A DNA stretch of 64,000 bases from Zygnema cylindricum (Eukaryota > Streptophyta > Zygnematophyceae > Zygnematales > Zygnemataceae): NCBI GenBank assembly GCA_037447655.1, contig JBBHKE010001075.1, forward strand, positions 62,001 through 126,000, in the 5' to 3' direction. Below, piece after piece: positions 1-11,425 of the stretch. The notes below the pieces were generated by a model. It was given only the letters and a program-made list of their open reading frames with translations. It did not search any database and was not told where the DNA came from. The number at the start of each line of letters is the position of its first letter. The first letter of the stretch is position 1. Both the position numbers and the translations under genes were made by a program.

Positions 1-164
1 AAGTTCACAAGCTGTACTGTACTTATTTAAGTACCCAATGTAGTGCTCCATTTATGGTTCAGTTTCACCTTTCTACTTAGAGAATTTTAGTAGAACATGG
101 AGGCATTTTATCAATTACCTAGACATAAAACAAATTTCCATACTCCTTGATGATTGAGCTTTAC

Positions 165-3100
165 CATGTGGGAAGAAACGAGAAATCAGAAAGTCGAAAA
201 ACCCTTCCGATTTGTAAAATCTCATTTCATCTCCGTACTCGAACAAAAGACGACAAAGCTCTCCAACGTTAACATCATTGTCCTTTAGGACTTTAATAAC
301 CTATATCATGTTACAATTTCAAATAGAGATACAACATAAATGTTACTGTTAGTATAATTTTACACGTTATTAGTAAAACACAGCTATTATTTTACGAAGG
401 ACGAGTTTGAAGCTTTTTGTGTCTCACATTCATCCATAATCCGCACAACAACGGAAAAAACCCAGAAGTGAATTACTTTGAATACACTCGACTCCTTTAT
501 TCATACATTGACTCTTTTTTTTCCACTTAAAGGTAGAAAATTGACACAATGATCTGTTGAAAATCTTGCAAAGCATCTAAGTACGACAATCCAGATTGTT
601 TTGATCTTCCTATTGTCATTAATTTTATACTGAAAAGCACTGATATGAAATTCAAAATCAAACAAGGAAGCCAAACAATAAAGTATAGAGAGGTATCACC
701 ATTTCAAGTTTTGCCATTCTCCTATCTTCAGCAGTAAAATACTTCACATATGGCCGTCGAGCCTGCAAAAACCGCAAAAAAAGTCTAAAATGCCTGTTTT
801 ACTTTTTTGCCAATATTCATTCATTTTAGTGATGTATAAAAAAAAAATGTACTACATTTACGAGAATTAAAACGCGTTGCCAAGATGATGTTGCCTCCAT
901 TTGGATGAAAATTGTGGAAGGATTATTTGTTGTAGTTTTACAATTTATCTGAAATCTGTCGCACCACATGTAGTTGTCATAGAAAAAACCACATTTACAA
1001 AGACTCAAAAAAATACGTGACACCTTTTGTCTCTCGCTTGGGTGAAAAATGTGAAAAAAATGTAAAAGGTGTGAAACAAAAGTAAAATAATGTGGAAAAA
1101 ATGTGAAAATGAGATAGTACCACTGAGGCCGCGGCCCATTGAATCATACTCTTTATCTGGGGATCTCCTCCAAAAACACCACATCCCCAATTTCCGGTTG
1201 CAGTTGGGACAAGTTTTTCTTTCTCCTGTTGGGATGATTAAAAAGCAAAAATCTCAAAATTTTAAAATGTAATTTTTTTTCATTTTCATACCATGTTTAT
1301 CAAAGCATTGAATGATAAAAAAAATCCAGCATAATTTCAAAAAGTCGTGAAATGTGAAAGAGATATCTACATCATGTTTACTAAAATAATGTAAGACAAG
1401 ACGGCAAAGTGACAAGTCAGCTAACTGAGATTTTTGTCTTCCTTTTGAGATACAGAAACACAATGAAAAATAAAACTTACACAATTTGCATGTGTTCGAA
1501 AATATGGAGTCTCGGAATGGATAAATCCAGACAACGCTTTGTTCAATTCCCTGATACCAAAAATAAAAAAGGGGGAAAAAAAACAAGTTTATGCATTATT
1601 AGCACTTAAGATTTTCTAATTCTAAAAGTGGGTAAGACCCCAAAGAACAACATTGTTAAGAACAAATGTTAGGAAACAGTCACCACAAGTAAACTGGTAC
1701 TTTCAGGCTTTCCCCATCTCCCTCTCCCTCTCCCTTTTCAGGAAACAGCTACAATCCCCGTTGCCATTAGAGTTGATAACGCTAATTAGAGTGCGTGTTT
1801 TTTTAACCCAAAATCATAAATTACTGTTCATTAACACTATTTGGTTAAGCGGCCCATAATGAGCCACGTGACTAAACACACTTCAGTGTAGTTATAATAA
1901 TTCAGTAACTCTAATAGCGATGTAAGGTATAATTTCAAGTTTCCAATAACTTCTAACAGAATATGAAATCGAGATATTAGTAATACCATGGCAAGCTCCC
2001 ACAACAATCTGACAAATTAAGGTTCCTAAACACTACACCGTGAAACAATTGGTAAGAGGAATGTTTTACTTTTAATGGTTCTTTTTCTGTTCCAAATGAC
2101 ATGGACAACTGTGAACCTCAGAAAAGCTGTTAGCGCTAAGAAAAATACAGCTAGCATTAGTAACGCCATTTTGTGTTCAGGGGGCAAAAGAAACCGGGGC
2201 CAAATAAGTGTTGTTAACACTAAAAGCGATTCATGGTGTAGTACTCAATCGGAGTTAAGACAGTAAATCATAGGGAAAAATAGTTCAGAAATATCTGATT
2301 CTTTGATGCTGATAAATCAATCGGAGTTTACACTGTAAACCATAGGGAAGAATAGTGTAGGAACTGACCTGACAAGGTTCCATAGTTCTAGTTGTTCTTT
2401 CCCTGGATTGTTGAGAGCATCGATTGCAACTATTCTTGTTTCTCTTCTACCCCATGTATCGAACGACGTTTCGTCGAATGCTCCACGAACATATTCGAAG
2501 GTCGAACTAAAACTGTTGTAAAGAGGTGCCAAAGCCCAAAACCACAAAATCGCTGATTATTTTTCTCTTGTAAGTGTACTGGTAAATTGTTCACACCAAG
2601 TAAGCACAGAGTAAACCTTTTACAAGTATACTACCCTGTTGAGGACATTCAAATTAGTCGACTTCAAAATTCAAACGAATTATAAGCAACAACGTTTTTA
2701 ATAAGACAGCATGCATAGCAATAGTTTCATTTGAAATTGTAATCATTCTCTTTACTTTTTCCATGTGATTCTTCATTCTGTTGAAGATAATAACTTAAAA
2801 TCGTTTAAACGACAAGGTTGGTAGTTTAAGCAAATCTGACCCACGGTAAATGCTGGCTCTTTCAGCTCCTACAATTTCAATTGCTTCACTGTCTCCCAAT
2901 TTTGGGCATATCAGCATCCCAACAATAAGCTCTGGACTGGTTATAAAGCGAATCTCCTCCTGAAAAAAAGATTTCCACAAACGTTTATCCAATAAGGATT
3001 TTTATTGCTGCAAAATTGTGCCCAATTCAAGGATTTTCAGCCTTAAGGGAAAAAGAAAAAGTTTAGATTAACGGTCGATCTGGCATATTAACTTAGCAAT

Positions 3101-6092
3101 ATCAATATATAAGTAGATAGAAGTATTATTGGAAGTATATAAGTAAATAGAAGTATTATTGCTTCCAATAATATATTTATCAGAATACTTGCTTAGAATC
3201 GCAGAACTACAATTATTTCTTTTGGAATTGCCTAGAATTCTCATACTTGAGCACATCCTCCTCGTAACACTCCCCCCCCCAAATATTTGTTTGCAAAATC
3301 CACTTGAAGACAGCCTGATCCTCTGTCTTCCATATTGCCGTTCGAAATCGCCTGTATCCATACCAAGACTCCAAGACTCGCGTTAAAAATTATGTTAGAG
3401 TGGGGTTTATTTCAGTGTTTTAAATTCCAATTTAGGTGTGAGCGACGTGGACGATTTTCAATAGCTTACCAAAATTAGCGTTCTAACAAAAAAAACAACT
3501 ATTATTGTCAACACTGTTTTATGTTCGGGGGCCAAAAAACCAGCACTGAATTAGTGTTATTAACACTAATAGCGATTCACGGTAGCTGTCGTTCAACATG
3601 TTATCAAAACAGGGAAAAAAAAATAATAATAATAATAATAATTCGAGGACAGAAATTGACAACAAAAATTAGTCACGCAGAAACATGACCAGCTGGTCTT
3701 CAGCATTTTACCAAAACAGGAAAAAATAAAGAAAATAATTCTTGGACAGAAGTCGGAGACAAGTTCTTGTATCAAAAGAGAAAAGAAACGACCACAGTAA
3801 TAAGTGGACTGAAATCGATGACAAAAATTACTCACAAAGAAATCACAAAGTGATGTTTTCTCTCGTGTCCACTCCCTACAGAGACTTTCATGTTTCAATA
3901 CTTTGCGTTCAAACGAAATATCTCCACGAGCTATCCCTTCCCAGCATTTGTAAAAGTACTGGACAATGCATTTAAGCTTACTCTTATGATGATCCCCTGG
4001 TTCCAGCAATTTCCTGCAAGCAATTTTGCAATTCCGATTGTAATGCTTATGACATGAAGGCCACAAAATGTTTATCATAAGCTCGTTACTGCAACTAAAA
4101 ACGAAAAAAAAATATCACTAGTTTTTTACTGCAATTAAAAACGACAAAATGTCCATAAGTTTTTTACGGCAACTGAAACAAAAAACGGGCTACTATGCCA
4201 CAGATATCAACAAAATGAGACAAATCAGGACAACAATGTATCCAAAAAATAAAAAACCACAACACAGAGTATCTCGGAGCTGACAATTATAAGCTATTGA
4301 TTGCACAATTTGAAAATGTAAGACAATTTAGCCACAAAAGTGGATGTAATTTCTTTCGCTCAAACCAAATCAAAACAGTCAGGAATAGTTGGTATATCAT
4401 CATCAGAGAAAGCTTTCGAGAAGTTCAAAATTGTCTATGGGTACTGGGAATGAACTCACAGAAAAAGACTATCAAAGTTGATGGTGGCTGGAAGATCCAT
4501 TTCTGCCCTTCCCTCTGTTGGAAAGAGACATAAAAACTCAGAAGCCAGAATTGCAGCAGCAAGCTCCTGCATCAACGACAAAGCTTCAAAACAAAGCTTA
4601 AGAACAAAGCTTGGAAACAAAGCAAAACGACAAAAATTAAAAACAAAGCTAAAGAATAAAGCGTGAAAGGAAAGCTTGACAAGAAAGCTTAGAACCAAAG
4701 CTTTAAAGAACAAAACTAAACAGCAGCGCAAAAAAACAAAGCTTAGAAACAAAAATTAACAACAAAGCTTACAAACAAAGCTTAGAAACATACAGTTTAG
4801 CCATCAACAACGCAAACAACTCTCCTTATTCTAAAGAGCAATTTTTGCACAAAAATCCAAACATCACATCAGTTATCTATCTCCTCCGCAAACAAGTCAG
4901 TTTCTTTGTGCAAAAATGATACGCTGCAAACAAATAAGAATCCTGATTCCTGTAGGGAGCAAATTGAGCAGCAAGATATTTCGTGAAACATCTGTACTAT
5001 TGAACTACAGCCATAAAAGAAAATTGACAGTTGACTTTCATCTCCGAACAAGTTACACCTTACATCACCATCGGAGTCAGTGAACTATTAGTGCTAAAAC
5101 GCATTTAGCATGAACTATACTAAATGTTGTTCTGCCACGTGGCTCACTATCAGCGATTCAAATGAACAATGTTACTTAACGTCGATGTACGAATGTTGGT
5201 GAAAAATACACGCACTCGAATTAGAGTGATCGACTCTAACACGGATGGGCAGTGTACCAAAGAATTAAGCTCTCCAGCACAGTTTACCTGAGAAATGATT
5301 ACCATTCCTGGTTCAAACTTGTCCAGAATATGAAGTGACAGAGGACCATATTCTCTGTTCTTGTTCAGAAGGCCTGGAAGACTTAAAGCAAGTTTCGCAA
5401 TAAAAGGCAATACGTTTTCTGTAAAAAAAATGTCGTTGCTTCCCAAAACCTGCAGGCAGAAAAAAGACAGGTTTCATTCAAAATTTGTTTTATCAAAAAG
5501 AAACAGTAATTGTTGAAAGTGCCTCTGCAGAAATATAAATAAGCAAATGAAAACAAATAAATATTAAAAAAAAAAATGCATACATGCATGCACATATATA
5601 AGGAAAACAAATTCTTTCCTGATTGTCGTGATTCTGCCAATGACCTGCCTTGAAGATACACTTTAAATCGCTATTAGAGTTAAAGAATTATCAGTGTTGA
5701 AGCGGATTTTGGTATAAACAACACTAAATTAAGTAGTGATGGTTCACTTAACAATTTAGCGTTATGATTTTGTGTAAAAAAGCCTGCATACGAATTAGAG
5801 TTGCTAACTACAATAACGGTGGGCTCTATACCTCAGAAACAAAAACATCCATAGCTCTTCGAAACTCTCTATAGCCATCCCTTAATTGAAGCTCGCGACC
5901 AAGATTCCCTATCAGATTCGTCAATCTTTTCGCAATATCGGGAATTTGTTCATAGTTGTTTTGTTTATAAACCATTTCCAGCCGTTCTCTCACAGTATCA
6001 GGCCATTGGTACATGTTGTTCACAAAAGCACATGGCTGAAAATCTTGGAATGTCCTTCTTCTCCTGTGTGTGTTGCTTTCGTTTACCAGCAT
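165..6092 (-). CDS. PARG: Poly(ADP-ribose) glycohydrolase, copy A (3' end outside window)
   Basis: PARG cleaves the ribose-ribose bonds of poly(ADP-ribose). Eleven exons can be placed with GT-AG borders and matching phases: 6092-5832, 5449-5288, 4566-4460, 4013-3836, 3351-3247, 2959-2841, 2512-2369, 1550-1481, 1225-1121, 762-700 and 300-165. Together they give about 483 residues with no internal stop; the last exon must lie before base 1. Seen: [11 protein letters not shown] (exon 3), SFERKVL (exon 4), the signature [17 protein letters not shown] / EEIRF split by an intron (exons 5/6), [10 protein letters not shown] (exon 8), [13 protein letters not shown] (exon 9) and [10 protein letters not shown] (exon 10). 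All are PARG family hallmarks. The ATG at 6092 is chosen because copies B and C start at a similar distance before the FQ.FQPC motif; an in-frame ATG at 6257 would add 55 residues. The Tyr in the family's Y-x-G-Y loop is Phe here (YRGF). Gene identity is firm; exact starts and exon ends are predicted. Confidence 0.9.
1740..1930. mobile_element. MITE-like insertion (family 2) in PARG-A intron
   Basis: The segment runs from ATTAGAGTTGATAACGCTAA to CTCTAATAGCGATG, with imperfect inverted ends. It shares internal words (TTAACACTATTTGGTTAAGCGGCCC, ATGAGCC.CGTG) with copies near 5,050-5,240, 5,660-5,830 and 26,650-26,800. It has no coding capacity. The boundaries are approximate. Confidence 0.55.
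2028..2250. mobile_element. MITE-like insertion (CACCGTG/CACGGTG ends) in PARG-A intron
   Basis: It starts near ACTACACCGTGAAAC and ends GTTAACACTAAAAGCGATTC..GGTGTA. The internal text TGTTCAGGGGGCAAAAGAAAC recurs at 3,522-3,590 as TGTTCGGGGGCCAAAAAACC. Immediately downstream, 2,250-2,360 holds two copies of a word of about 45 bp beginning CAATCGGAGTT. Confidence 0.5.
3440..3592. mobile_element. MITE-like insertion, second copy of the 2,028-2,250 type
   Basis: It ends in GTGTTATTAACACTAATAGCGATTCACGGT and carries the TTCGGGGGCC word shared with the 2.1-kb copy. It lies in the PARG-A intron between exons 4 and 5. Confidence 0.5.
5045..5240. mobile_element. MITE-like insertion (family 2)
   Basis: The ends are TTACACC...ATCACCATCGGAGT and CTCTAACACGGATGGGCAGTGTA, an imperfect inverted pair. 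The internal part carries CCACGTGGCTCA, as in the other family members. It lies in the PARG-A intron between exons 2 and 3. Confidence 0.5.
5660..5828. mobile_element. MITE-like insertion abutting PARG-A exon 1 donor
   Basis: It runs from AATCGCTATTAGAGTTAAAG to GAATTAGAGTTGCTAACTACAATAACGGTG, with inverted ATTAGAGTT words at both ends. The right edge is within a few bases of the exon 1 splice donor (plus-strand AC at 5830-5831). Confidence 0.45.
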
Positions 6093-6257
6093 TTTATTCC
6101 AAAATATACAATTAAGTGAAAATTTAGAAGTTAGAGAACGAAAGAATTCCATCGGGAATGGATTGTAGGCTAAAAAAAGGAAGACGGGCAAGCAGATCGG
6201 AAGGAGCCTTTGCACAATTTTTAACATCTCAAATTTTGATATCTTAATTGACTTCAT

Positions 6258-7435
6258 CTCTCTTTACAAATCCTTTTCCAAAAGTCTTTACCTCTATGTA
6301 AGAAGGATTAAGCCATAACAAAATAGTCCAATATTATGTTTCTCCAACATCATGCTATTTCCTAACGCTATGCATCCATGCTACATTCAATGGCTCGAAA
6401 GACTTGAAGGGCTTTTTTTTGGTCTTAGCTGAGAGCAAGAACATTTCTCACATTGGTAACTCACAACCAAAACATTTTCCCCCCATTCCTAAATGTATCG
6501 TGCGGAAATTTTCCGTAGCAAAAATTTCGTGCGGTTATTGTTTTGCGTCCGCGTGAGGCTTCCACTATTGGACATTTTGAAATTTTCGTACCATGTCCGG
6601 TTTCCGCATAAATATTCGCACGATTCGTAGTTTAAAACACAAATATTTATGGATTGGGTCATTTTCCAACGGCATGCATGTGACTGCATGCGACTACATG
6701 CTAATTCGCCGTTCACAAAACGACAAAACCAAACTTAATTGATATGCTGCGCCTGTTTTCCAACTTTTCAGTTTCCAGAGCAAAACATCCAATCGCCAAT
6801 GACCGATTCCCAAAGCCAGTGCCCAATTTTCAACTTTTTTTTCAAATTGCCGATATACCAATTTCTATTGGTCAATAACCATTCCACAATATCTCATTGC
6901 TAATGTCCGATGTCCAGTTTTCAATTTCCACATTCAATCTCCAGTGCGCAACTTATTACTGGTTTCCTATCTCTCTAATGACAAATTTCCAATTTTCAAA
7001 TTTTCAAACTTCCAATACTAACACACACTAACTTTAAATAGTAATGCTAGTACTCAATACAAACATTAATATATGATAGTATAGATTAATAGTACGTCAA
7101 CACAAGTGTGCACTCAATCAAAAGCACTCACAAAAATCACGCCATAGTGAGAGAGAGATTCAGCCGAAAATCAATACATTCAACCGAAATTTTTTCCAAA
7201 TACTAATCTCTTAACCTCTCTCTCTCTCCCTCTCTCTCACTCAATGTATATCTCTCAATCTTTATAAGCCAACACTAATATAAAGCCACAAAAACCACAA
7301 CTACAGTACACAATCACAACTGAGGGACCCGGCAGGTGCCAACGCGTACCGGACAAAACATCACTATGAAGTGTGAACTCTTACAAGTCTAAGGGCAAGT
7401 TCCCGTGTAACTGAAACTTTGAAACGCTACTTTGG
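6258..7435. other. Non-coding stretch with CCAATTT minisatellite
   Basis: No gene is recognised. From about 6,760 to 7,010 the sequence is a degenerate array of CCAATTTTCAATTTCCA-like words, similar in composition to the intronic arrays at 55.6-57.7 kb. CT-rich and poly-A-rich simple sequence follows at 7,140-7,260. Confidence 0.4.
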
Positions 7436-7684
7436 ATTTTAGCCATAGTTATTCAAAATGTATTTTACGCACGTTTCGAACGCGCGAACAATACGTAGAA
7501 ACTGGAGAGGTCGATTTAAAAAAAAAATCGTAAAAAACGTTAATGAATTTTTTTCCGTACAAATCCGTACATTTAAAAAAAATTGAATTGAACATGTACT
7601 GCAGTTTGTACGCTTTCCGTTAAATGAGCGGTGAAAAACAATATATAATTAAATTATTATCACACCCCATGTATTTATCGAAAC

Positions 7685-7975
7685 ATCTACATCAACTGGT
7701 TAAGGACGAGTGTACCAGTGTGTATTAGACGACGTACACAGGCGCGGGTTCAAATCCTGCGAAATGCATTTTTATTATAATAAAATTGCCTGTCCTTCAC
7801 AAACACACAAACAGGCAGCCATGGCCTTCTCTCTCTACCTCTCTGAAAGCATGCAACTTCAAAAAAACAAAGTTCAGGCCATATGCAGATTCCATTTTTC
7901 ATCATTCAACATTGCACGACGTAACACATTGATAAAAAAAAAACAAAAACAATCACATTAGAACAAAAATAAAAT
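7685..7975 (+). repeat. tRNA-derived SINE-like repeat, copy 1 (inside the hAT)
   Basis: A-box-like TGGTTAAGGACG and B-box-like GGGTTCAAATCCTGC lie about 45 bp apart, as in a tRNA gene head. They are followed by the shared body AGGCAGCCATGGCCTTCTCTC. An inverted copy is at 35,040-35,300 and a diverged one at 32,730-32,960. No tRNA cloverleaf can be drawn with confidence, so a SINE is preferred. Confidence 0.6.
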
Positions 7976-8049
7976 AAATATATGTCCTTTAACTATTTTT
8001 ACTCTAAATCTTTTTCCCCTACATCGAATTCCATCATGTCTTCATCTTA

Positions 8050-8340
8050 ATCGTCTTCTCTAACCTCCCCTTCCCCTTCTTCCCATTTTATCAGATTTTC
8101 TTCATAGCTGGCATCCCTAGTCTTCTTTAAAAGTCTAAGATTAGTGAAGACCCATACTATATCATTAGCCCCTTTAGCCGTTAGCCTATTTCTTTTCTTT
8201 GAGTGAATATGGTCATATGTCGACCAATTCCGCTCACATGGTCATATGTCGACCAATTTCGCTCACCGGGGCTGGCAGCTGAGCACTGTGCAAGTATTTT
8301 TACTGCCACCTTCTGCAAAATAGGGGTGGCACACCCAAAC
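8050..8340 (-). pseudogene. hAT C-terminal dimerisation segment with a 32-bp tandem duplication
   Basis: The minus strand reads ATPILQKVAVKILAQCSAAS, then ERNWSTYDHIHSKKRNRL, then FTNLRLL. This is the hATC dimerisation motif (S...ERNWS). The text encoding ERNWSTYDH is present twice in a row (plus strand, about 8,212-8,265), which disrupts the protein. Confidence 0.75.
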
Positions 8341-8348
8341 TCTTACCA

Positions 8349-8760
8349 CCTATAAAAGAGGTAACAACACCCCACAATACGTCACAATGCACAGCGGAAA
8401 ATACCAAGGATCTCCCCGTAGCAACAGCAAGAGCACACAGAACTCACAGACAAAGTTGGGCTTTGTTACTTGAAAGAGAGTACAAGGTTGCGCTAGCTGC
8501 GTAAGTCTATTTCAGGTCTACTTCCGGTGTCCTATTCACTAGGTCTACCTGACTATTTAAACTAGCTAACTGCTGGTCAACTTAGTACTATACGGCTGTA
8601 CACGTGGACCTTCGCGGCCAATCCAAGATCTATCCAAACTTCCTTCTAGAACTATACAGTTCAATCTACACAATTGCGGCGTTGCTATGCTGCGCTGCTA
8701 CGCCGCTGCGCCACTAGTTGCCATGCCATTGTGAATATTATCTCCTCCTGCGCAAGCTAA
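8349..8760. mobile_element. Unidentified insertion inside the hAT transposase (solo-LTR-like)
   Basis: About 400 bp without transposase resemblance separates the body (ending FLDNL) from the C-terminal segment at 8,050-8,340. It contains a TATAAAAG word on the plus strand and pyrimidine-rich text resembling an LTR U5 region, but no flanking duplication could be fixed. Its class is unknown, and some transposase sequence is also missing here. Confidence 0.4.
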
Positions 8761-9294
8761 ATTATCCAGAAACTGTCCAATGGCGTAAAAACCGTGATAA
8801 ACCTTCCCCACATTCGGGCCACCTCTATCGCATTCCCTCATCAACCGCACCACAAGTTCCGAAATTGACACGGCCTCTGTCACTCTAACCCAAAACTCCG
8901 TGCTTAGAATGTAGTACCTAATTTTAGCCCCCTCCATCTTGTACATTGGCTTGCCCACCCATTCCTTGAATTTGACATCGAACATCAACCGCTCTAAACT
9001 CTCTTTCACATCTAATATCCTCCGGAGCATAATAAAATTTGTAGCAAACCTAGTCTCTCCAGGTTTCAGAAGCCGAAGTTTTGAAATTTTATTAAACATG
9101 GCTACACTCATGCTATGATTAGTGATGAGTCTCAAAATTTCTTTTGCCTCTCGGACAGGTTTGGAGATAAAGGTCAACGTACTCCAATCTTCCAACATCA
9201 AGTGCAGTACATGTGCAGCGCATGGCGTCCACGTGATAGAAGGGTGCTTTGCCACGAGCAACGTGGGCAGAATCGATAACAATCTGCACCACAT
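8698..9294 (-). pseudogene. hAT transposase body, part 2
   Basis: The frame reads through PCAAHVLHLMLED, GETRFATNFIMLRRIL and VYHGFYAIGQFLDNL, the order found in the RNase H-like fold of hAT transposases (CAAH, then GETRFAT). From about 8,760 downward the family resemblance stops abruptly at foreign sequence, and the dimerisation segment reappears near 8,330. The gene is interrupted by an insertion. Confidence 0.8.
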
Positions 9295-9303
9295 TCTCCA
9301 CCC

Positions 9304-9708
9304 CTATCGCAAGTATTCCCTTTTCCAACACCGCACAAATGTAGTCGCGTCATTCGTTTGTCCACTGGTGTCCTCTGCCGTCAAAAACATCTCTCCTTTC
9401 GGGGTGACAATTAAAATATTGAGCAAATGAATGGCATCTATTTCTGTCCACCCGTCTGATGTGATTGTGGCACCGGTGACTTCAATGATTTTCACATAAC
9501 TTGACAAATTCTTCTTCACATTCGCCCTGGTCTCCAATAGGAGACGACTTCTCATTGCACTACGGATTGGTAACTTGTAATTCACACCTACATCACCAGT
9601 TTTCTTCACCGCAGCCTTGAAATACGGGTCATCTAAAAGTCTGAACGGCAATCCATTGGCATAAAAAGCCATGGCCCAAGCTAAATCTACCTCTTTCTTG
9701 TTTTGCAT
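9304..9708 (-). pseudogene. hAT transposase body, part 1 (DUF659-like)
   Basis: The open frame contains WAMAFYANGLPFRLLDDP, ITSDGWTEIDAIHLLNILIV and SGQTNDATTFV. This is the SDGW catalytic-domain neighbourhood of hAT transposases that carry a DUF659 domain. It continues in a different frame at 9294-8698, so at least one frameshift separates the two. It is non-functional as it stands. Confidence 0.8.
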
Positions 9709-9732
9709 GCTGAATGCACTTTGTATTTTCGT

Positions 9733-10101
9733 CTAAACAACTGTTGCTTTGGTCCTTGGAGTTAGTGGAAAATTGCACGTGAGTTCATCAAGGTCACTCA
9801 GTACACATTTCTTAGAGGAATTAGACAAATTTTTGTTGTCACCTGCGATAAACTCCTCCTTCACCTCAGCTGGACACAATGTGCAAGCTCTTATATCTCC
9901 ACACTTCACATTTCCAGTGAGATGATTTCTGATCCTAGTTGTTTGGGCGATAAATTCGAAATTACAGTAAATACAAACACATAATCTGTTGGCTACTAAG
10001 ATCCCACCGTCTGGAGGCTTCACGTGGTCCCACTCCTCTCCTCGAACTTTGGGCATTGCTGCTTTTTTGGAGGTTTGTGACTTCTTCGTCAACAGCTTCA
10101 A
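9733..10101 (-). pseudogene. hAT transposase N-terminus with BED-type zinc finger (fragment)
   Basis: This 122-codon open frame contains CIYCNFEF...RIRNHLTGNVKC, the Cys2/His/Cys pattern of BED fingers that bind transposon ends in hAT proteins. It stops at 9733, just before the transposase body ORF in another frame, so the protein is split. It is a relic of the 7,444-10,552 element. Confidence 0.75.
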
Positions 10102-10560
10102 CGATAGTTTACTAACTACTGCCGTGGCGTCGGTAATGGCGTTTTTTTCTGTGATTTTTCGAGTTCAGTTATTCAAGTAATAATGGCAGCTTCTTTTCCA
10201 AATTTGAAGAAGACGCCCGTACAAAATTTGAACTCACGGCGCTCAAATAGTGTGACGCTGCAACGTCTTTTATTGGAAATATTTGTAGACGTCACATTAT
10301 TTCCTGTAGAATCCATGTACATTATGTTCGGTTTACTGAACAGCAAGTACAGATACGTGCATCAAATCTTTTTTGTAAACTACCTTAAAGTATCCGTAAA
10401 AAATCTAACAGTTACAGTATTTTGTTTATTAGTGTCCGTAAAATGTCTGTTGCAGTTTACAGTAGACGCTTTTTTGCGTATTTTTGAAAAATTGCGTACA
10501 ATACATAGAAACTGGAAAAAATGAAAAAAAATGCTCGTATTGAACAACTAGGATTTTAGC

Positions 10561-11345
10561 GCAAAGTTTAAGGTGTACTTTTCAAAGTGTTCTTATGTCA
10601 ATCATTACTTGCGCCTTCATTGCTTCAAATATGTGATAAGTGTAGACGTCTACAAAATATGCGACAGCCTACGATAGTATGAAACGAAATGTAGACGACT
10701 ACGAAACTTCTTAAAAGTAGTGACGTCTACATAAACGGCGACGGTTGTAGACGTCGAGTTTTTTGTGACGTTGTAGATGTTTAGGGTTTTGTGACATTGC
10801 GAAGTCATGCTTCCTTGTGACGTCATCAACACGTAAACTTTCCGCCATGGCTTCCCGATTTCTTTTTTTTACCATTTATCATTCGATATGCCATCAAAAT
10901 GAAACCAAACATATTTAAAAAAAAAAGAAAAAATATATCTTTTATTTAATACTATTATTGCTGCATTTCATTTAGAGTTGAGAGAAGGAGGAGCGGTCAA
11001 ATGAAAAAGATGGGGATAGACGAGGACGTTGTAAATTTTTGCAAAGGACACATGAATGAAAGTGCAGGTCTGAGACCCCAACGAATTTATTTCTGTACAT
11101 GCTTGTGACGAGCATGGAAAAAAATTGTGTGTACTCTCTCTCGTTCAAAAAAATTTGAAGACGTTTCACGCGTGCAATACATGCTTTTTATTCGTCGATA
11201 GGGTGTTATTTTGGTTAAAATCAGATCGCGATTTGATTCCATTACAAGTGTGAAGATGAGCTGGAAGTGGGTCGCGATGATAATAACACCAAATTGCCGC
11301 ACCTTCCAAGTTCCTAGATGACGTAAAATGTACTTGTGTTTTTGC
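10561..11345. repeat. Dispersed repeat R1, copy 1 (right flank of the hAT)
   Basis: The text GTTTAGGGTTTTGTGACATTG, CGCCATGGCT.CCGATTTC and GACCCCAACG..TTT recurs in the same order and strand at 35,880-36,600. The left flank of the hAT (7,385-7,443) matches 35,830-35,890, so R1 was one unit that the hAT later entered. No protein is recognised. Confidence 0.6.
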
Positions 11346-11425
11346 CCATTTTTCGTACGGCGTAATATTTTTTGTTAGAAGTCCCATTTTATGTGAAAAC
11401 AACGAAAGACCGGTAGAGTACCCAT

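Larger units (their letters stand above)
7444..10552 (-). mobile_element. Full-length degenerate hAT DNA transposon
   Basis: The 8-bp direct repeat ATTTTAGC flanks the element at 7436-7443 and 10553-10560. The termini are inverted: CATAGTTATTCAAAATG on the left, and CCTAGTTGTTCAATACG read from the right. This fits the hAT superfamily (8-bp target duplication, short inverted ends). Inside, on the minus strand, are a BED-type zinc finger ORF, a transposase body ORF and a C-terminal hAT dimerisation segment, all broken. A tRNA-like SINE lies near the left end. A paralogous empty site lies at about 35,830-35,900. Confidence 0.85.

Noticed and set aside
7700-7780. Possible tRNA gene
   Set aside because: A- and B-box-like words exist, but no acceptor/anticodon stems can be paired well. 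The repeated body downstream points to a SINE.
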